A DNA stretch of 64,000 nt from Streptomyces katrae (GTDB lineage: Bacteria > Actinomycetota > Actinomycetes > Streptomycetales > Streptomycetaceae), in NCBI RefSeq assembly GCF_002028425.1, contig NZ_CP020042.1, positions 2,790,001 to 2,854,000 of the forward strand. The letters run 5' to 3'. Below are positions 52,411 to 60,183 of this stretch, one piece after another (position 1 is the first letter of the stretch; every line of letters starts with the position of its first letter). The position numbers were made by a program, and so were the translations under genes. The notes beneath the pieces were generated by a model, which saw only the letters and a list, made by a program, of their open reading frames with translations, did not search any database and was not told the DNA's origin.

Positions 52411-52500
52411 CCGTCCCGCCCGGCCCGACCCCGGTGGTGCGGCGCCCCGGCGCCGCACCACGCTCCCGCTTTCCCGCCGCGACCCTGGAGAAGACCGCCC

Positions 52501-53526
52501 ATGCGCCTGCGCACGACCGTCCTGCGCACGCTCCTGTCCGGCCTGTGCGCGCTGCTGCTGCTCCCCGCCGTCCCCGCCGCGGCCGCGGACAACGGCACCT
52601 GGGGCGTGTTCCCGACGCCCCCGGCCGGGGCGGCGATGACCGACCGGGCGTACTTCTTCCACCAGGGCGCCGCCGGGGCCTCGGTCAGCGACAGCGTGAC
52701 GCTCCTGAACTCCTCCGACAAGGAGCTCACCTTCCGGGTCTTCGCCACCGACGCCGTGAACACCCCCTCGGGCGGGGCCTTCGCCCTGCTCCCCGCCGAG
52801 ACCCGGCCCAAGGACGTCGGGACGTGGATCGCGCTGCCGCCCGAGACGGCGGGCACCGTCACCGTCCCGCCCAAGGGCCGCAAGGACATCCCCTTCACCG
52901 TCAAGGTCCCCCAGGACGCCTCCCCGGGCGACCACGTGGGCGGGATCGTCGCGCTGAACACGGCCGTCGAGGGGATCACGAAGGAGGGCAAGGTCCAGGT
53001 CGGGGTGCGTCGCCAGGTGGGCGCCCGGCTCTACCTGAGGGTGCCCGGCCCGCTGACCCCGGCCCTGAGCGTGGAGGACGTCAGGGTCCGCCGCGGGGCC
53101 CCGCTGCTGCCCTGGACGAAGGACGCCCGCGCCACCATCACCTACACCCTGGTCAACCGGGGCAACGTGGTGGTCGAGCCGAAGGTGGCGGTGTCCGCGC
53201 GCGGCCTGTTCGGGCGCCGGCTGCTGGACCGGGCCGCCCGCGGACCCCAGCCGGCCCTGCTGCCCGGCCAGCGGATCACCTTGAGGGAACCCTGGCCGGA
53301 CTCCCCCCAGTTGGACCGGGTGGCCGTCAAGGTCACGGCGAGCGCCGCCGCCTACCCGGACGTGCGCTCCGAGGCCGGTACGGACTTCCTGGCCGTGCCC
53401 TGGCCCGCGGCGGGCGCGCTCCTCCTGTCGGCCGGGACCGGCATCGCCCTCCTGGTGCTGCGCCGGCGCCGCCGGACCGCCCTCCCCGGCCCGGCCCCCG
53501 CCCCGGACCTGGCGGCGGCACGCTGA
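52501..53526 (+). CDS. DUF916-like cell-surface protein (WxL-interacting type)
   Basis: 341 residues from the ATG at 52501. Signal peptide to about 30, then a beta-sandwich (WGVFPTPPAGAAMTDRAYFFHQGAAGASVSDSVTLLNSSDKELTFRV and KDIPFTVKVPQDASPGDHVGGIVAL) typical of the WxL peptidoglycan-binding family. A second Ig-like domain, one transmembrane helix (about 300-320) and a basic tail follow. It probably anchors the preceding protein at the wall. It is followed by a terminator-like repeat at the island boundary. Confidence 0.75.
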   Translation: MRLRTTVLRTLLSGLCALLLLPAVPAAAADNGTWGVFPTPPAGAAMTDRAYFFHQGAAGASVSDSVTLLNSSDKELTFRVFATDAVNTPSGGAFALLPAETRPKDVGTWIALPPETAGTVTVPPKGRKDIPFTVKVPQDASPGDHVGGIVALNTAVEGITKEGKVQVGVRRQVGARLYLRVPGPLTPALSVEDVRVRRGAPLLPWTKDARATITYTLVNRGNVVVEPKVAVSARGLFGRRLLDRAARGPQPALLPGQRITLREPWPDSPQLDRVAVKVTASAAAYPDVRSEAGTDFLAVPWPAAGALLLSAGTGIALLVLRRRRRTALPGPAPAPDLAAAR

Positions 53527-53538
53527 CCGCGGACGGCC

Positions 53539-53570
53539 GGAACCCCCGGCCGGTGAGGGTTGGCCGGGGG
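53539..53570. repeat. Left copy of the 32-bp boundary repeat (terminator-like)
   Basis: A hairpin-forming sequence, CCCCCGGCC then GGTGAGGGTT then GGCCGGGGG, that differs in one base from 56722-56753. Flanking bases are also similar for about 8 bp. Here it lies 13 bp after the DUF916-like gene. Confidence 0.85.
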
Positions 53571-53618
53571 GCCTGTCTCGGTGTCTCGACCCAGGACCGC
53601 CTGTCGCGCAACGACGAT

Positions 53619-54050
53619 CTAGGCGTGATAGATGGTGGGCTGATCGACCACCTGCTCCGGTGTGAGGCCTTCCACGGTCATGTTCCCGGTCCAGAGGTAA
53701 TCGCGGTTGGCGTATGTCGCGTCGAAGCTGACGCGCTTCCCACCCGGTTCCAGCTTCCACCCCTGCCGGTCGAACTGGGCGATGCGGTCACTGCCACAGA
53801 CGAACGCTCGGGTGGCCTGTGTCAGGATCCACTCCGCAAGCTCGGCGTCCTTGGCGGTCGGTTTGCCGCAGGTTCGGGCCATCTGCCACAGGCGCGGCCA
53901 CTCGACCCCGGGCGTCAGCGGCCCGACGACGGCCACGTCTCCGATCTGCCGCGCGTCAAGGTGGTGGGTGGCGTACCCGAAGACCACCCCGAACATGGTG
54001 AACACGGTGACCCTGCCGGTTGCGGTGAGGCCCTCGTCATTGCTGCTCAT
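53619..54050 (-). CDS. Hypothetical protein of the island
   Basis: 143 residues from the ATG at 54050. It has no signal peptide or clear family motif; one Cys pair is spread (ARTCGKP, FVCGSD). The sequence looks globular (WPRLWQMARTCGKPTAKDAELAEWILTQATRAFV). Last gene of the minus-strand run. Function unknown. Confidence 0.6.
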   Translation of the reverse strand: MSSNDEGLTATGRVTVFTMFGVVFGYATHHLDARQIGDVAVVGPLTPGVEWPRLWQMARTCGKPTAKDAELAEWILTQATRAFVCGSDRIAQFDRQGWKLEPGGKRVSFDATYANRDYLWTGNMTVEGLTPEQVVDQPTIYHA

Positions 54051-54121
54051 TGATGGAACCCTTGGGTCTGTGACGGTCCGGGCGCCTTAGCCACGCCCGG
54101 ACCGCTCCGTTCACGGGTGGG

Positions 54122-54376
54122 TCAGCAGCCGTCACCGTCACCGCAGCAGGCCGGCGGGTTGCACTCCTTCGCGGCACCCCACAGCCGGTCGTCCACGAAG
54201 AACCCGGCGGCCCGGACGCGTTCCACGACGGAGCCGATCAGGGGACGGGTGCGGACGGTGGCCTTGGGCTCGTGGCCGAGGAAGAACCCGAACTGTTCGT
54301 CACACCAGGCGGCGTACGCCTGCGTGTGAAGGACGAACGAGTGCCAGCCGGGGTCCACCACGTCCGACGGGGTCAT
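54122..54376 (-). CDS. Short relative of glycine-rich-domain proteins, probably N-terminally truncated
   Basis: 84 residues from the ATG at 54376, overlapping the upstream small ORF (ATGA). The core MTPSDVVDPGWHSFVLHTQAYAAWCDEQFG matches the central part of a streptomycete family usually about 140-160 residues long, which ends in cysteine-rich repeats; here the end is CNPPACCGDGDGC. The N-terminal half expected of the family is missing or out of frame upstream. Confidence 0.55.
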   Translation of the reverse strand: MTPSDVVDPGWHSFVLHTQAYAAWCDEQFGFFLGHEPKATVRTRPLIGSVVERVRAAGFFVDDRLWGAAKECNPPACCGDGDGC

Positions 54377-54459
54377 GTCGAACTGGCGGGTGTCGAGGCT
54401 GCGGGCGGAGGCGGGAACTGGCCTCCGCCTTCTCCGGGCTTGTCGCCGGGGTCGGTCAT
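54373..54459 (-). CDS. 28-residue Pro-rich ORF coupled to the next gene
   Basis: ATG at 54459 lies seven bases after a strong GGGGAGG. It encodes MTDPGDKPGEGGGQFPPPP and about nine more residues, and stops in an ATGA overlap with the 54376 gene. The good ribosome binding site and the coupling suggest translation, either as a leader for its neighbour or as the remnant of a frameshifted N-terminus. Confidence 0.4.
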   Translation of the reverse strand: MTDPGDKPGEGGGQFPPPPAASTPASST

Positions 54460-54514
54460 TGCTTCACCTCCCCTCGCTTGCGCGGTTGGGGGCCCGCCCC
54501 CGCAGGGGCGGGAG

Positions 54515-54736
54515 TCAGTGGGAAGCGACGGGGTGCCGGAGCGCTTCGGCGATCTGCTCGACCACGTCGGCGGGGAGCCTGCCGAGGTCCACGTAGGCCC
54601 TGCCGGTGTGCGTCACAGAGGGCCGCACGCTGCACCACACGGACTCGGAGAGGCCGAGTGCGGCCAAGGCTGCCCGTATGGACTCGGTGGCGTCTGTGGC
54701 CCGGTCGCGGGCCTCTCGCCAGGTCTGCATCTCCAT
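54515..54736 (-). CDS. Small hypothetical protein
   Basis: 73 residues from the ATG at 54736, which overlaps the upstream stop by one base (TGATG). Helical N-terminus (WREARDRATDATESIRAALAALGL) and a beta C-terminus (GRAYVDLGRLPADVVEQIAEAL). Such genes commonly follow XRE/DUF5753 regulators in Streptomyces. Function unknown. Confidence 0.6.
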   Translation of the reverse strand: MEMQTWREARDRATDATESIRAALAALGLSESVWCSVRPSVTHTGRAYVDLGRLPADVVEQIAEALRHPVASH

Positions 54737-54939
54737 CAGCCGTGTCCGGTGTCGTGCATCCGCAGGAGGATGTTGCAGTCGGCCACGGTGGTGGCGTCCT
54801 GCTCCATCCCCGCGGCCCTGCGGAGCCTATCCAGACGCGCGCACTCGGGACACCCGGCTACCGGGCTCGGGCGGGGCTCCATCCGCAACGGGAGCGTGAC
54901 CGGGTCTTCCTGCCACCTCTTGCGTTCCGCCATCGTCAC
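54736..54939 (-). CDS. Small CxxC protein
   Basis: 67 residues from the GTG at 54939, six bases after GGGAGGGG; an upstream frame adds 30 unlikely residues. MAERKRWQEDPVTLPLR, then VAGCPECARLDRLRRAAG, a CxxC motif that may bind zinc. Common in streptomycete accessory loci with unknown role. Confidence 0.6.
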   Translation of the reverse strand: MTMAERKRWQEDPVTLPLRMEPRPSPVAGCPECARLDRLRRAAGMEQDATTVADCNILLRMHDTGHG

Positions 54940-55033
54940 GCTGTGCCCCTCCCAGTTGCTTCCGAGGTCGATGAATTGACCGTAGGGAGCGGGCTGGTTA
55001 CCGGGCCACGTTGTTGCACGCTGTTGCACGGCT

Positions 55034-55882
55034 TCACCCGAGTGCGGTTACCGCTTCCCTGATGAGGGCTCGGGCTGGGGCGCCGTGGACCGCTGTCTTG
55101 GCCAGGTCGGAGAAGGCCCGTAGGTAGGTCTTGATCTCGCCGGGCGTGGTCAGGTTGATCTCTGCCGTCAGCGTCTCGACGGCCACCTGTTGATCATCGA
55201 AGGCGTAGAAGGCTTCCAAGGGCCACACGGTCCGACGCGCCGTCTTGGGGATGATCCCGAGGGACACGTTCGGCCGGCTCATCACGGCCAGAAGCGCTTC
55301 CAGCTGCTCCGCCATCGCTTCGGGCCCACACACCAGGTAGTAGAGAACTGTCTCTTCGAGGAGCAGCGCGAAGCGGTGGTCCCCTTCTCTGATCACCCGG
55401 GAGCGGTTGAGTCGGGCTTGTACGGCGTCGGCCACGTCGTCGGGGGTGCCCTGGAATCGCGTGATGCCCTTCAAGAGCCCTGTGGCGTATCCGGCGGTCT
55501 GGAGCATCCCCGGCACGACGTTCGACGCGTAGACGCGAAAGGAGCGGGTCCGCTGGTAGAGCGGCACGGTCCTCTCGTGGACGCGGCGCATCCCGTCGCG
55601 GTGGATCTGCTTCCACTCGACGTACATCGACTCGGCGTTCCGGGACGCGGCGATTATGTCCGCAGCCTGATCTTCGGCTCCGCAGGCCGCGCACCATGCG
55701 CGGATGTCCGCGTCCGAGGGCGGCGTGATGCCCCTCGCGATGCGGGACGACTTCGCGCGGTGCCAACCGCACCGGACGGCCAACTCATGCCCCGAAAGCC
55801 CAGCATCTTTCATCAGCCCCTGGAGGCGGACGGCGACGGCCTTGCGCGCGGCCTGGGCACTGGAGAACGGAGACGTGGGCAT
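55034..55882 (-). CDS. XRE-family regulator with DUF5753 domain (Scr1 type)
   Basis: 282 residues from the ATG at 55882. Helix-turn-helix at about 10-65 (KAVAVRLQGLMKDAGLSGHELAVRCGWHRAKSSRIARG), then a DUF5753 domain at about 110-275 (VPGMLQTAGYATGLL, RFALLLEETVLYYLVCG, LEALLAVMSRPNVSLGIIP). Regulators of this type in Streptomyces are paired with small partner proteins (DUF397 or DUF6879) in antitoxin-like, development-linked modules. Its partner is the adjacent DUF6879 gene, 19 bp upstream. Confidence 0.92.
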   Translation of the reverse strand: MPTSPFSSAQAARKAVAVRLQGLMKDAGLSGHELAVRCGWHRAKSSRIARGITPPSDADIRAWCAACGAEDQAADIIAASRNAESMYVEWKQIHRDGMRRVHERTVPLYQRTRSFRVYASNVVPGMLQTAGYATGLLKGITRFQGTPDDVADAVQARLNRSRVIREGDHRFALLLEETVLYYLVCGPEAMAEQLEALLAVMSRPNVSLGIIPKTARRTVWPLEAFYAFDDQQVAVETLTAEINLTTPGEIKTYLRAFSDLAKTAVHGAPARALIREAVTALG

Positions 55883-55901
55883 GAGCTGACCGGACCAGGG
55901 A

Positions 55902-56426
55902 TCAGACGGTGTACTTCTCGTGCGGGATGGCGCGCTCCCACACTGCTTCGAACGCTGCCGTGCACTGTGCCGCAATGGCAGGGTCCTCGGTCTGATCCGT
56001 GTGGACCCACCGGCCGAGGCCGTCGAAGACGTTGAACTGGACTAGCCGCCCGTCGAAAAGCCAGTAGTCGTTGCCGGGCAACAGCAGGTCGGATGCCTGG
56101 CGACGCGGGAGCCAACGGATCTGCTCCCCGGCGGCGATGTTGGTGAACGTGAACGAGTGCTCGTACGCGATGTAGTCACTGACCGGCTCAGAGATGATCC
56201 GGGCCCTACGGATCAGCACACCCTTGGCCGTGACCTCCTGCACGAGGTCGAGCCACGGCCGCCACCAGGAAGCGCGGTAGTCCGGGTTGAGCCGGTGGCC
56301 CCGCTTCCACGCTGCGAAGCCTTCGATCTCGTTGTCTACGCCGTACCCATCGCGCATCTCCAGATGAACGGCCGACTCCTGTACCGACCTGATGAGGTCG
56401 GAGAAGTCAGTCAGACTCTGCGACAC
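55902..56426 (-). CDS. DUF6879-family protein
   Basis: 174 residues from the GTG at 56426. Characteristic segments: FSDLIRSVQESAVHLEMRDGYG, WWRPWLDLVQEVTAKGVLIRRARIISEPVSDYI and DYWLFDGRLVQFNVFDGLGRW. It is the usual companion of XRE/DUF5753 regulators and is translated just before this one. By analogy with the module it may be the regulated partner or toxin-like component; not proven. Confidence 0.88.
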   Translation of the reverse strand: MSQSLTDFSDLIRSVQESAVHLEMRDGYGVDNEIEGFAAWKRGHRLNPDYRASWWRPWLDLVQEVTAKGVLIRRARIISEPVSDYIAYEHSFTFTNIAAGEQIRWLPRRQASDLLLPGNDYWLFDGRLVQFNVFDGLGRWVHTDQTEDPAIAAQCTAAFEAVWERAIPHEKYTV

Positions 56427-56637
56427 GGATGGCCTCCTTGAGGAGCGGGATCATCCTGGGTTCAAGGATGATCAAGGCTTCGCCGTCAGCCTGGGGCGAG
56501 TCAGCCGAGGTCTGGCTGAGCATGGCTGTGTCCGCCCGTGCCCCCTGGACGAGGATGCGTCGGTCGTCGTCCACTCACACGGCCGGACATCCGTGATCGC
56601 CGGACTCTGGATCTTTACCAACGAACCGTAAGGCCAT
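56407..56637 (-). pseudogene. Small island gene with an in-frame TGA at codon 21
   Basis: The ATG at 56637 follows a perfect AAGGAGG. The frame reads MALRFVGKDPESGDHGCPAV, then TGA (56577-56575), then VDDDRRILVQGARADTAM to a stop at 56407. Relatives read CPAVWVDE at this point, so TGG (Trp) has become TGA. Conservation continues on both sides of the stop (ALIILEPRMIPLLKEAIRVAE). It overlaps the start of the DUF6879 gene. Codon 3 is TTA, so expression would also depend on the bldA leucyl-tRNA. Confidence 0.75.
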
Positions 56638-56721
56638 GGTGTCCCTCCTTGTCGAGCGCGTTGCGCCTGGTTGCACAGCTCACTCTGGGGGATGGGCCCG
56701 GTCAAGGGGGCCGGAACGGCA

Positions 56722-56753
56722 GGAACCCCCGGCCGGTGAGGGTGGGCCGGGGG
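56722..56753 (-). terminator. Right copy of the boundary repeat: terminator of mmsA
   Basis: Same hairpin as 53539-53570 with one base change. It is 33 bp after the mmsA stop (minus strand), so its normal job is to end iolCBD-mmsA transcription. Confidence 0.8.
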
Positions 56754-56786
56754 TCGCTGCGGTACGGGGGCGGTGGGGCGGGTGGG

Positions 56787-58286
56787 TCAGTGGTTGCGGG
56801 GGAAGCCCAGGTCGACGCCCGAGGGGTCCTCGGCCGGGTCGGGCCAGCGGGTGGTGACGACCTTGCCGCGCGTGTAGAAGTGGACGCCGTCGTTGCCGTA
56901 GATGTGGTGGTCGCCGAAGAGCGAGTCCTTCCAGCCGCCGAAGGAGTGGTAGCCCACCGGCACCGGGATCGGCACGTTGACGCCGACCATGCCCGCCTGG
57001 ATCTCCAGCTGGAAGCGGCGTGCCGCGCCGCCGTCCCGGGTGAAGATCGCGGTGCCGTTGCCGAACGGCGAGGCGTTGATGAGGGCCACGCCCTCCTCAT
57101 AGGTCTCGGCGCGCAGCACGCACAGCACCGGGCCGAAGATCTCGTCGCGGTAGGCGTCGGAGTCGGTCTTGACGCGGTCGAGGAGCGACAGGCCGATCCA
57201 GTGGCCGTTCTCGTGGCCCTCGACCGTGTAGCCGGTGCCGTCGAGGACGACCTCCGCGCCCTGGTCGGCGGCGCCCTTGACGTAGGAGGCGACCTTGTCG
57301 CGGTGGGCGGCGGTGATCAGCGGGCCCATCTCCGACGCCGGGTCGGTGCCGGGGCCGATCTTGATCTTCTCGGCGCGCTCGCGGATCTTCTCCACGAGGG
57401 TGTCGCCGATGGCGCCGACGGCGACGACCGCCGAGATGGCCATGCAGCGCTCGCCGGCGGAGCCGTAGGCGGCGGAGACGGCCGCGTCGGCGGCGGCGTC
57501 GAGGTCGGCGTCCGGCAGCACCAGCATGTGGTTCTTGGCGCCGCCCAGGGCCTGGACGCGCTTGCCGTTGGCGGAGGCGGTGGTGTGGATGTGGCGGGCG
57601 ATGGGCGTGGAGCCGACGAAGGAGACGGCGGCGATGTCCGGGTGCGAGAGCAGGGCGTCGACGGCGACCTTGTCGCCGTGGACGACGTTCAGCACGCCCG
57701 CCGGGAGACCGGCCTCGGTGGCCAGCTCGGCCAGCTTGTTGGCGGCCGACGGGTCCTTCTCGCTCGGCTTGAGGATGAAGGTGTTGCCGCAGGCGACGGC
57801 CAGCGGGAACATCCACATCGGCACCATGGCCGGGAAGTTGAACGGGGTGATGCCCGCGACCACGCCCAGCGGCTGGCGGATGGCGGCCACGTCCACGCGG
57901 TTGGAGACGGACGTGGACAGCTCGCCCTTGAGCTGCGTGGTGATCCCGCAGGCCAGCTCCACGATCTCCAGGCCGCGCGCGACCTCGCCCAGCGCGTCGG
58001 AGTGCACCTTGCCGTGCTCGGCGACGATCAGCTCGGCGATCGCGTCGCGGTTGGCGTCCAGCAGGGCGCGGTAGGCGAACAGCACCTTGGTGCGGGCGGC
58101 CAGCGAGGACTGGCCCCAGGACAGGAAGGCCTCCTTGGCGACCTGTACCGCCGCGTCGACCTCGGCGGCCGAGGCGAGGGCGACCTGCGTGGTGACCTCG
58201 CCGGTGGCCGGGTCGGTGACCGGGCCGTAGTTGCCCGACGCGCCCTCGACGGTCTTGCCACCGATCCAGTGGTTGACGGTCTTCAT
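56787..58286 (-). CDS. mmsA: CoA-acylating methylmalonate-semialdehyde dehydrogenase
   Basis: 499 residues from the ATG at 58286. NAD-binding aldehyde dehydrogenase with the catalytic cysteine in GSAGERCMA and MmsA/IolA features GITPFNFPAMVPMWMFPLA and FILKPSEKDPSA. It converts malonate or methylmalonate semialdehyde to acetyl- or propionyl-CoA, ending both inositol and valine breakdown. It is the last gene of iolC-iolB-iolD-mmsA. Confidence 0.95.
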   Translation of the reverse strand: MKTVNHWIGGKTVEGASGNYGPVTDPATGEVTTQVALASAAEVDAAVQVAKEAFLSWGQSSLAARTKVLFAYRALLDANRDAIAELIVAEHGKVHSDALGEVARGLEIVELACGITTQLKGELSTSVSNRVDVAAIRQPLGVVAGITPFNFPAMVPMWMFPLAVACGNTFILKPSEKDPSAANKLAELATEAGLPAGVLNVVHGDKVAVDALLSHPDIAAVSFVGSTPIARHIHTTASANGKRVQALGGAKNHMLVLPDADLDAAADAAVSAAYGSAGERCMAISAVVAVGAIGDTLVEKIRERAEKIKIGPGTDPASEMGPLITAAHRDKVASYVKGAADQGAEVVLDGTGYTVEGHENGHWIGLSLLDRVKTDSDAYRDEIFGPVLCVLRAETYEEGVALINASPFGNGTAIFTRDGGAARRFQLEIQAGMVGVNVPIPVPVGYHSFGGWKDSLFGDHHIYGNDGVHFYTRGKVVTTRWPDPAEDPSGVDLGFPRNH

Positions 58287-58296
58287 GCTTGCTCCT

Positions 58297-60183
58297 TCAC
58301 AGATGGCGACGTCGCTGCGCGGCTTGCCGGTCGTACTCTTCGCGGGCCTGGGCCGCCGACTCACGGGTCGCGGTCTCGGCCACGGGAACATCCCACCACG
58401 CCTGTGCCGGGGGTGGGCCCGACACAGTGTCGGGTGTTCGGGTCTGTGCGTAGACACATGTGGGACGGTCCGACCCGCGCGCCTCGGCCAGGGCTTTTCG
58501 CAGGTCACCGATGGTGCGGGTGCGGATCACGGCCATCCCGAGGGAGGCGGCGTTGGCCGCGAGGTCCACCGGAAGGGGGTCTCCGGTGTATCCGCCGTCC
58601 GGCCCCCGGAAGCGGTAGGCCGTGCCGAAGCCCTCGCCGCCGACCGCGCCCGAGAGCCCGCCGATCGAGGCGTAGCCGTGGTTGTCGAGGACGACCACCT
58701 TGAGCGGGACGCCCTCCTGGACGGCGGTGACGAGCTCGGTCGGGTTCATCAGGTACGAGCCGTCCCCGACGAGCGCCCACACCGGCCGGTCCGGGGCCGC
58801 CAGGGCCACCCCGAGGGCGCCCGGGATCTCGTAGCCCATGCAGGAGTACCCGTACTCCACGTGGTACTGGTACGCGGAACGGGCCCGCCAGAGCCGGTGC
58901 AGGTCGCCGGGGAGCGAGCCGGCCGCGTTGACGATCACGTCGGTGTCGTCCACGACGGCGTCCAGGGCGCCGAGCACCTGCGCCTGGGTGGGGACGGCGT
59001 CCTCGTCGGGGGCGTGGAAGGCCTGGTCGACCAGGGCCTCCCAGTAACCCTTCGCCTGCCGGTACGTCCTCTCGTACGCCGGGTCCACGCGGTGTCCGGT
59101 CAGCTCCGCCCGCAGGGCGTCCAGGCCCTCGCGGGCGTCCGCGACCAGCGGGAGGGCGGCCAGCTTGTGGGCGTCGTACGGGTCGGGGTTGAGGCCGAGG
59201 AAACGGACGCCCGGGTCCTGGAAGAGGGTGGAGGAGGCGGTGGTGAAGTCCGTCAGCCGGGTCCCGGCCGCGATGACCAGGTCGGCGGCGCGCGCCAGGT
59301 CGTCGGCGGTGGCGGTGCCGGTGTGGCCGACGGCGCCCACCTCGGCCGGGTGGTCGTGGCGCAGGGCCCCCTTGCCGGCCTGGGTGGCGGCGACGGGGAT
59401 GCCGGTGGCCTCGGCGAAGCCCCGCAGCGCCTCCTCGGCCCCGCTGTGCCGGATGCCGCCGCCGGCGATCAGCAGGGGCCGCCGGGCCGCCCGTACCGCC
59501 TCGGCGGCGGCTCGCAGCTCGCCGGTGTCGGGCCGGGGGCGGCGCACGTGCCACACCCGCTCGGCGAAGAACTCCTCGGGCCAGTCGTACGCCTCCGCCT
59601 GGACGTCCTGCGGCAGCGCGAGGGTGACGGCTCCGGTCTGCACGGGGTCGGTGAGTACCCGCATCGCCTGGAGGGCGGCGGGGACCAGGGCCTCGGGGCG
59701 GGTGATCCGGTCGAAGTACCGGGAGACCGGCCGCAGGGTGTCGTTGACGGAGAGGTCGCCCGCGTAGGGGACCTCCAGCTGCTGGAGCACCGGGTCGGCG
59801 GGCCGGGTGGCGAAGGTGTCCCCGGGCAGCAGGAGCACGGGGATCCGGTTGACGGTGGCGAGGGCGGCTCCGGTGACGAGGTTGGTGGCGCCGGGTCCGA
59901 TGGAGGTGGTCACGGCGTGCGCCGACAGCCGGCCGCACTGGCGGGCGTAGCCGACGGCGGCGTGCACCATGGCCTGTTCGTTGCGCCCCTGGAGGAAGGG
60001 CATGGCCGCCGGCCCGCTCTCCAGCAGGGCCTGGCCGACACCGGCGACGTTGCCGTGCCCGAAGATCCCCCAGGTGGCGGCGATCAGCCGTCGGCGGCGG
60101 CCGTCGCGCTCGGTGTACTGGCGGCTCAGGAAGCGTACGAGCGCCTGGGCGGTGGTCAGCCGGACGCTGCGCGGCGCGGTCAC
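58297..60183 (-). CDS. iolD: 3D-(3,5/4)-trihydroxycyclohexane-1,2-dione acylhydrolase IolD
   Basis: 628 residues from the GTG at 60183, five bases after GAGGAG, overlapping the iolB stop by 4 bp. A thiamine diphosphate enzyme: glutamate region GRNEQAMVHAAVGYARQ, cofactor motif ALVGDGSYLMNPTELVTAVQ ending in NHGYASIGGL. It opens the cyclitol ring to 5-deoxyglucuronate. Confidence 0.95.
   Translation of the reverse strand: MTAPRSVRLTTAQALVRFLSRQYTERDGRRRRLIAATWGIFGHGNVAGVGQALLESGPAAMPFLQGRNEQAMVHAAVGYARQCGRLSAHAVTTSIGPGATNLVTGAALATVNRIPVLLLPGDTFATRPADPVLQQLEVPYAGDLSVNDTLRPVSRYFDRITRPEALVPAALQAMRVLTDPVQTGAVTLALPQDVQAEAYDWPEEFFAERVWHVRRPRPDTGELRAAAEAVRAARRPLLIAGGGIRHSGAEEALRGFAEATGIPVAATQAGKGALRHDHPAEVGAVGHTGTATADDLARAADLVIAAGTRLTDFTTASSTLFQDPGVRFLGLNPDPYDAHKLAALPLVADAREGLDALRAELTGHRVDPAYERTYRQAKGYWEALVDQAFHAPDEDAVPTQAQVLGALDAVVDDTDVIVNAAGSLPGDLHRLWRARSAYQYHVEYGYSCMGYEIPGALGVALAAPDRPVWALVGDGSYLMNPTELVTAVQEGVPLKVVVLDNHGYASIGGLSGAVGGEGFGTAYRFRGPDGGYTGDPLPVDLAANAASLGMAVIRTRTIGDLRKALAEARGSDRPTCVYAQTRTPDTVSGPPPAQAWWDVPVAETATRESAAQAREEYDRQAAQRRRHL

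Larger units (their letters stand above)
53539..56753. mobile_element. Putative 3.2-kb genomic island flanked by duplicated terminator
   Basis: The segment between two 32-bp direct repeats holds eight short genes, all on the minus strand: small hypothetical proteins, an XRE/DUF5753 regulator, a DUF6879 protein and a broken small gene. These types are characteristic of variable streptomycete DNA. GC content and codon bias are lower than in the flanks. The right repeat is the natural terminator of mmsA, so the left one looks like a duplication made on insertion. No integrase or transposase is present, so the element is a remnant or was moved by another system. Confidence 0.55.
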
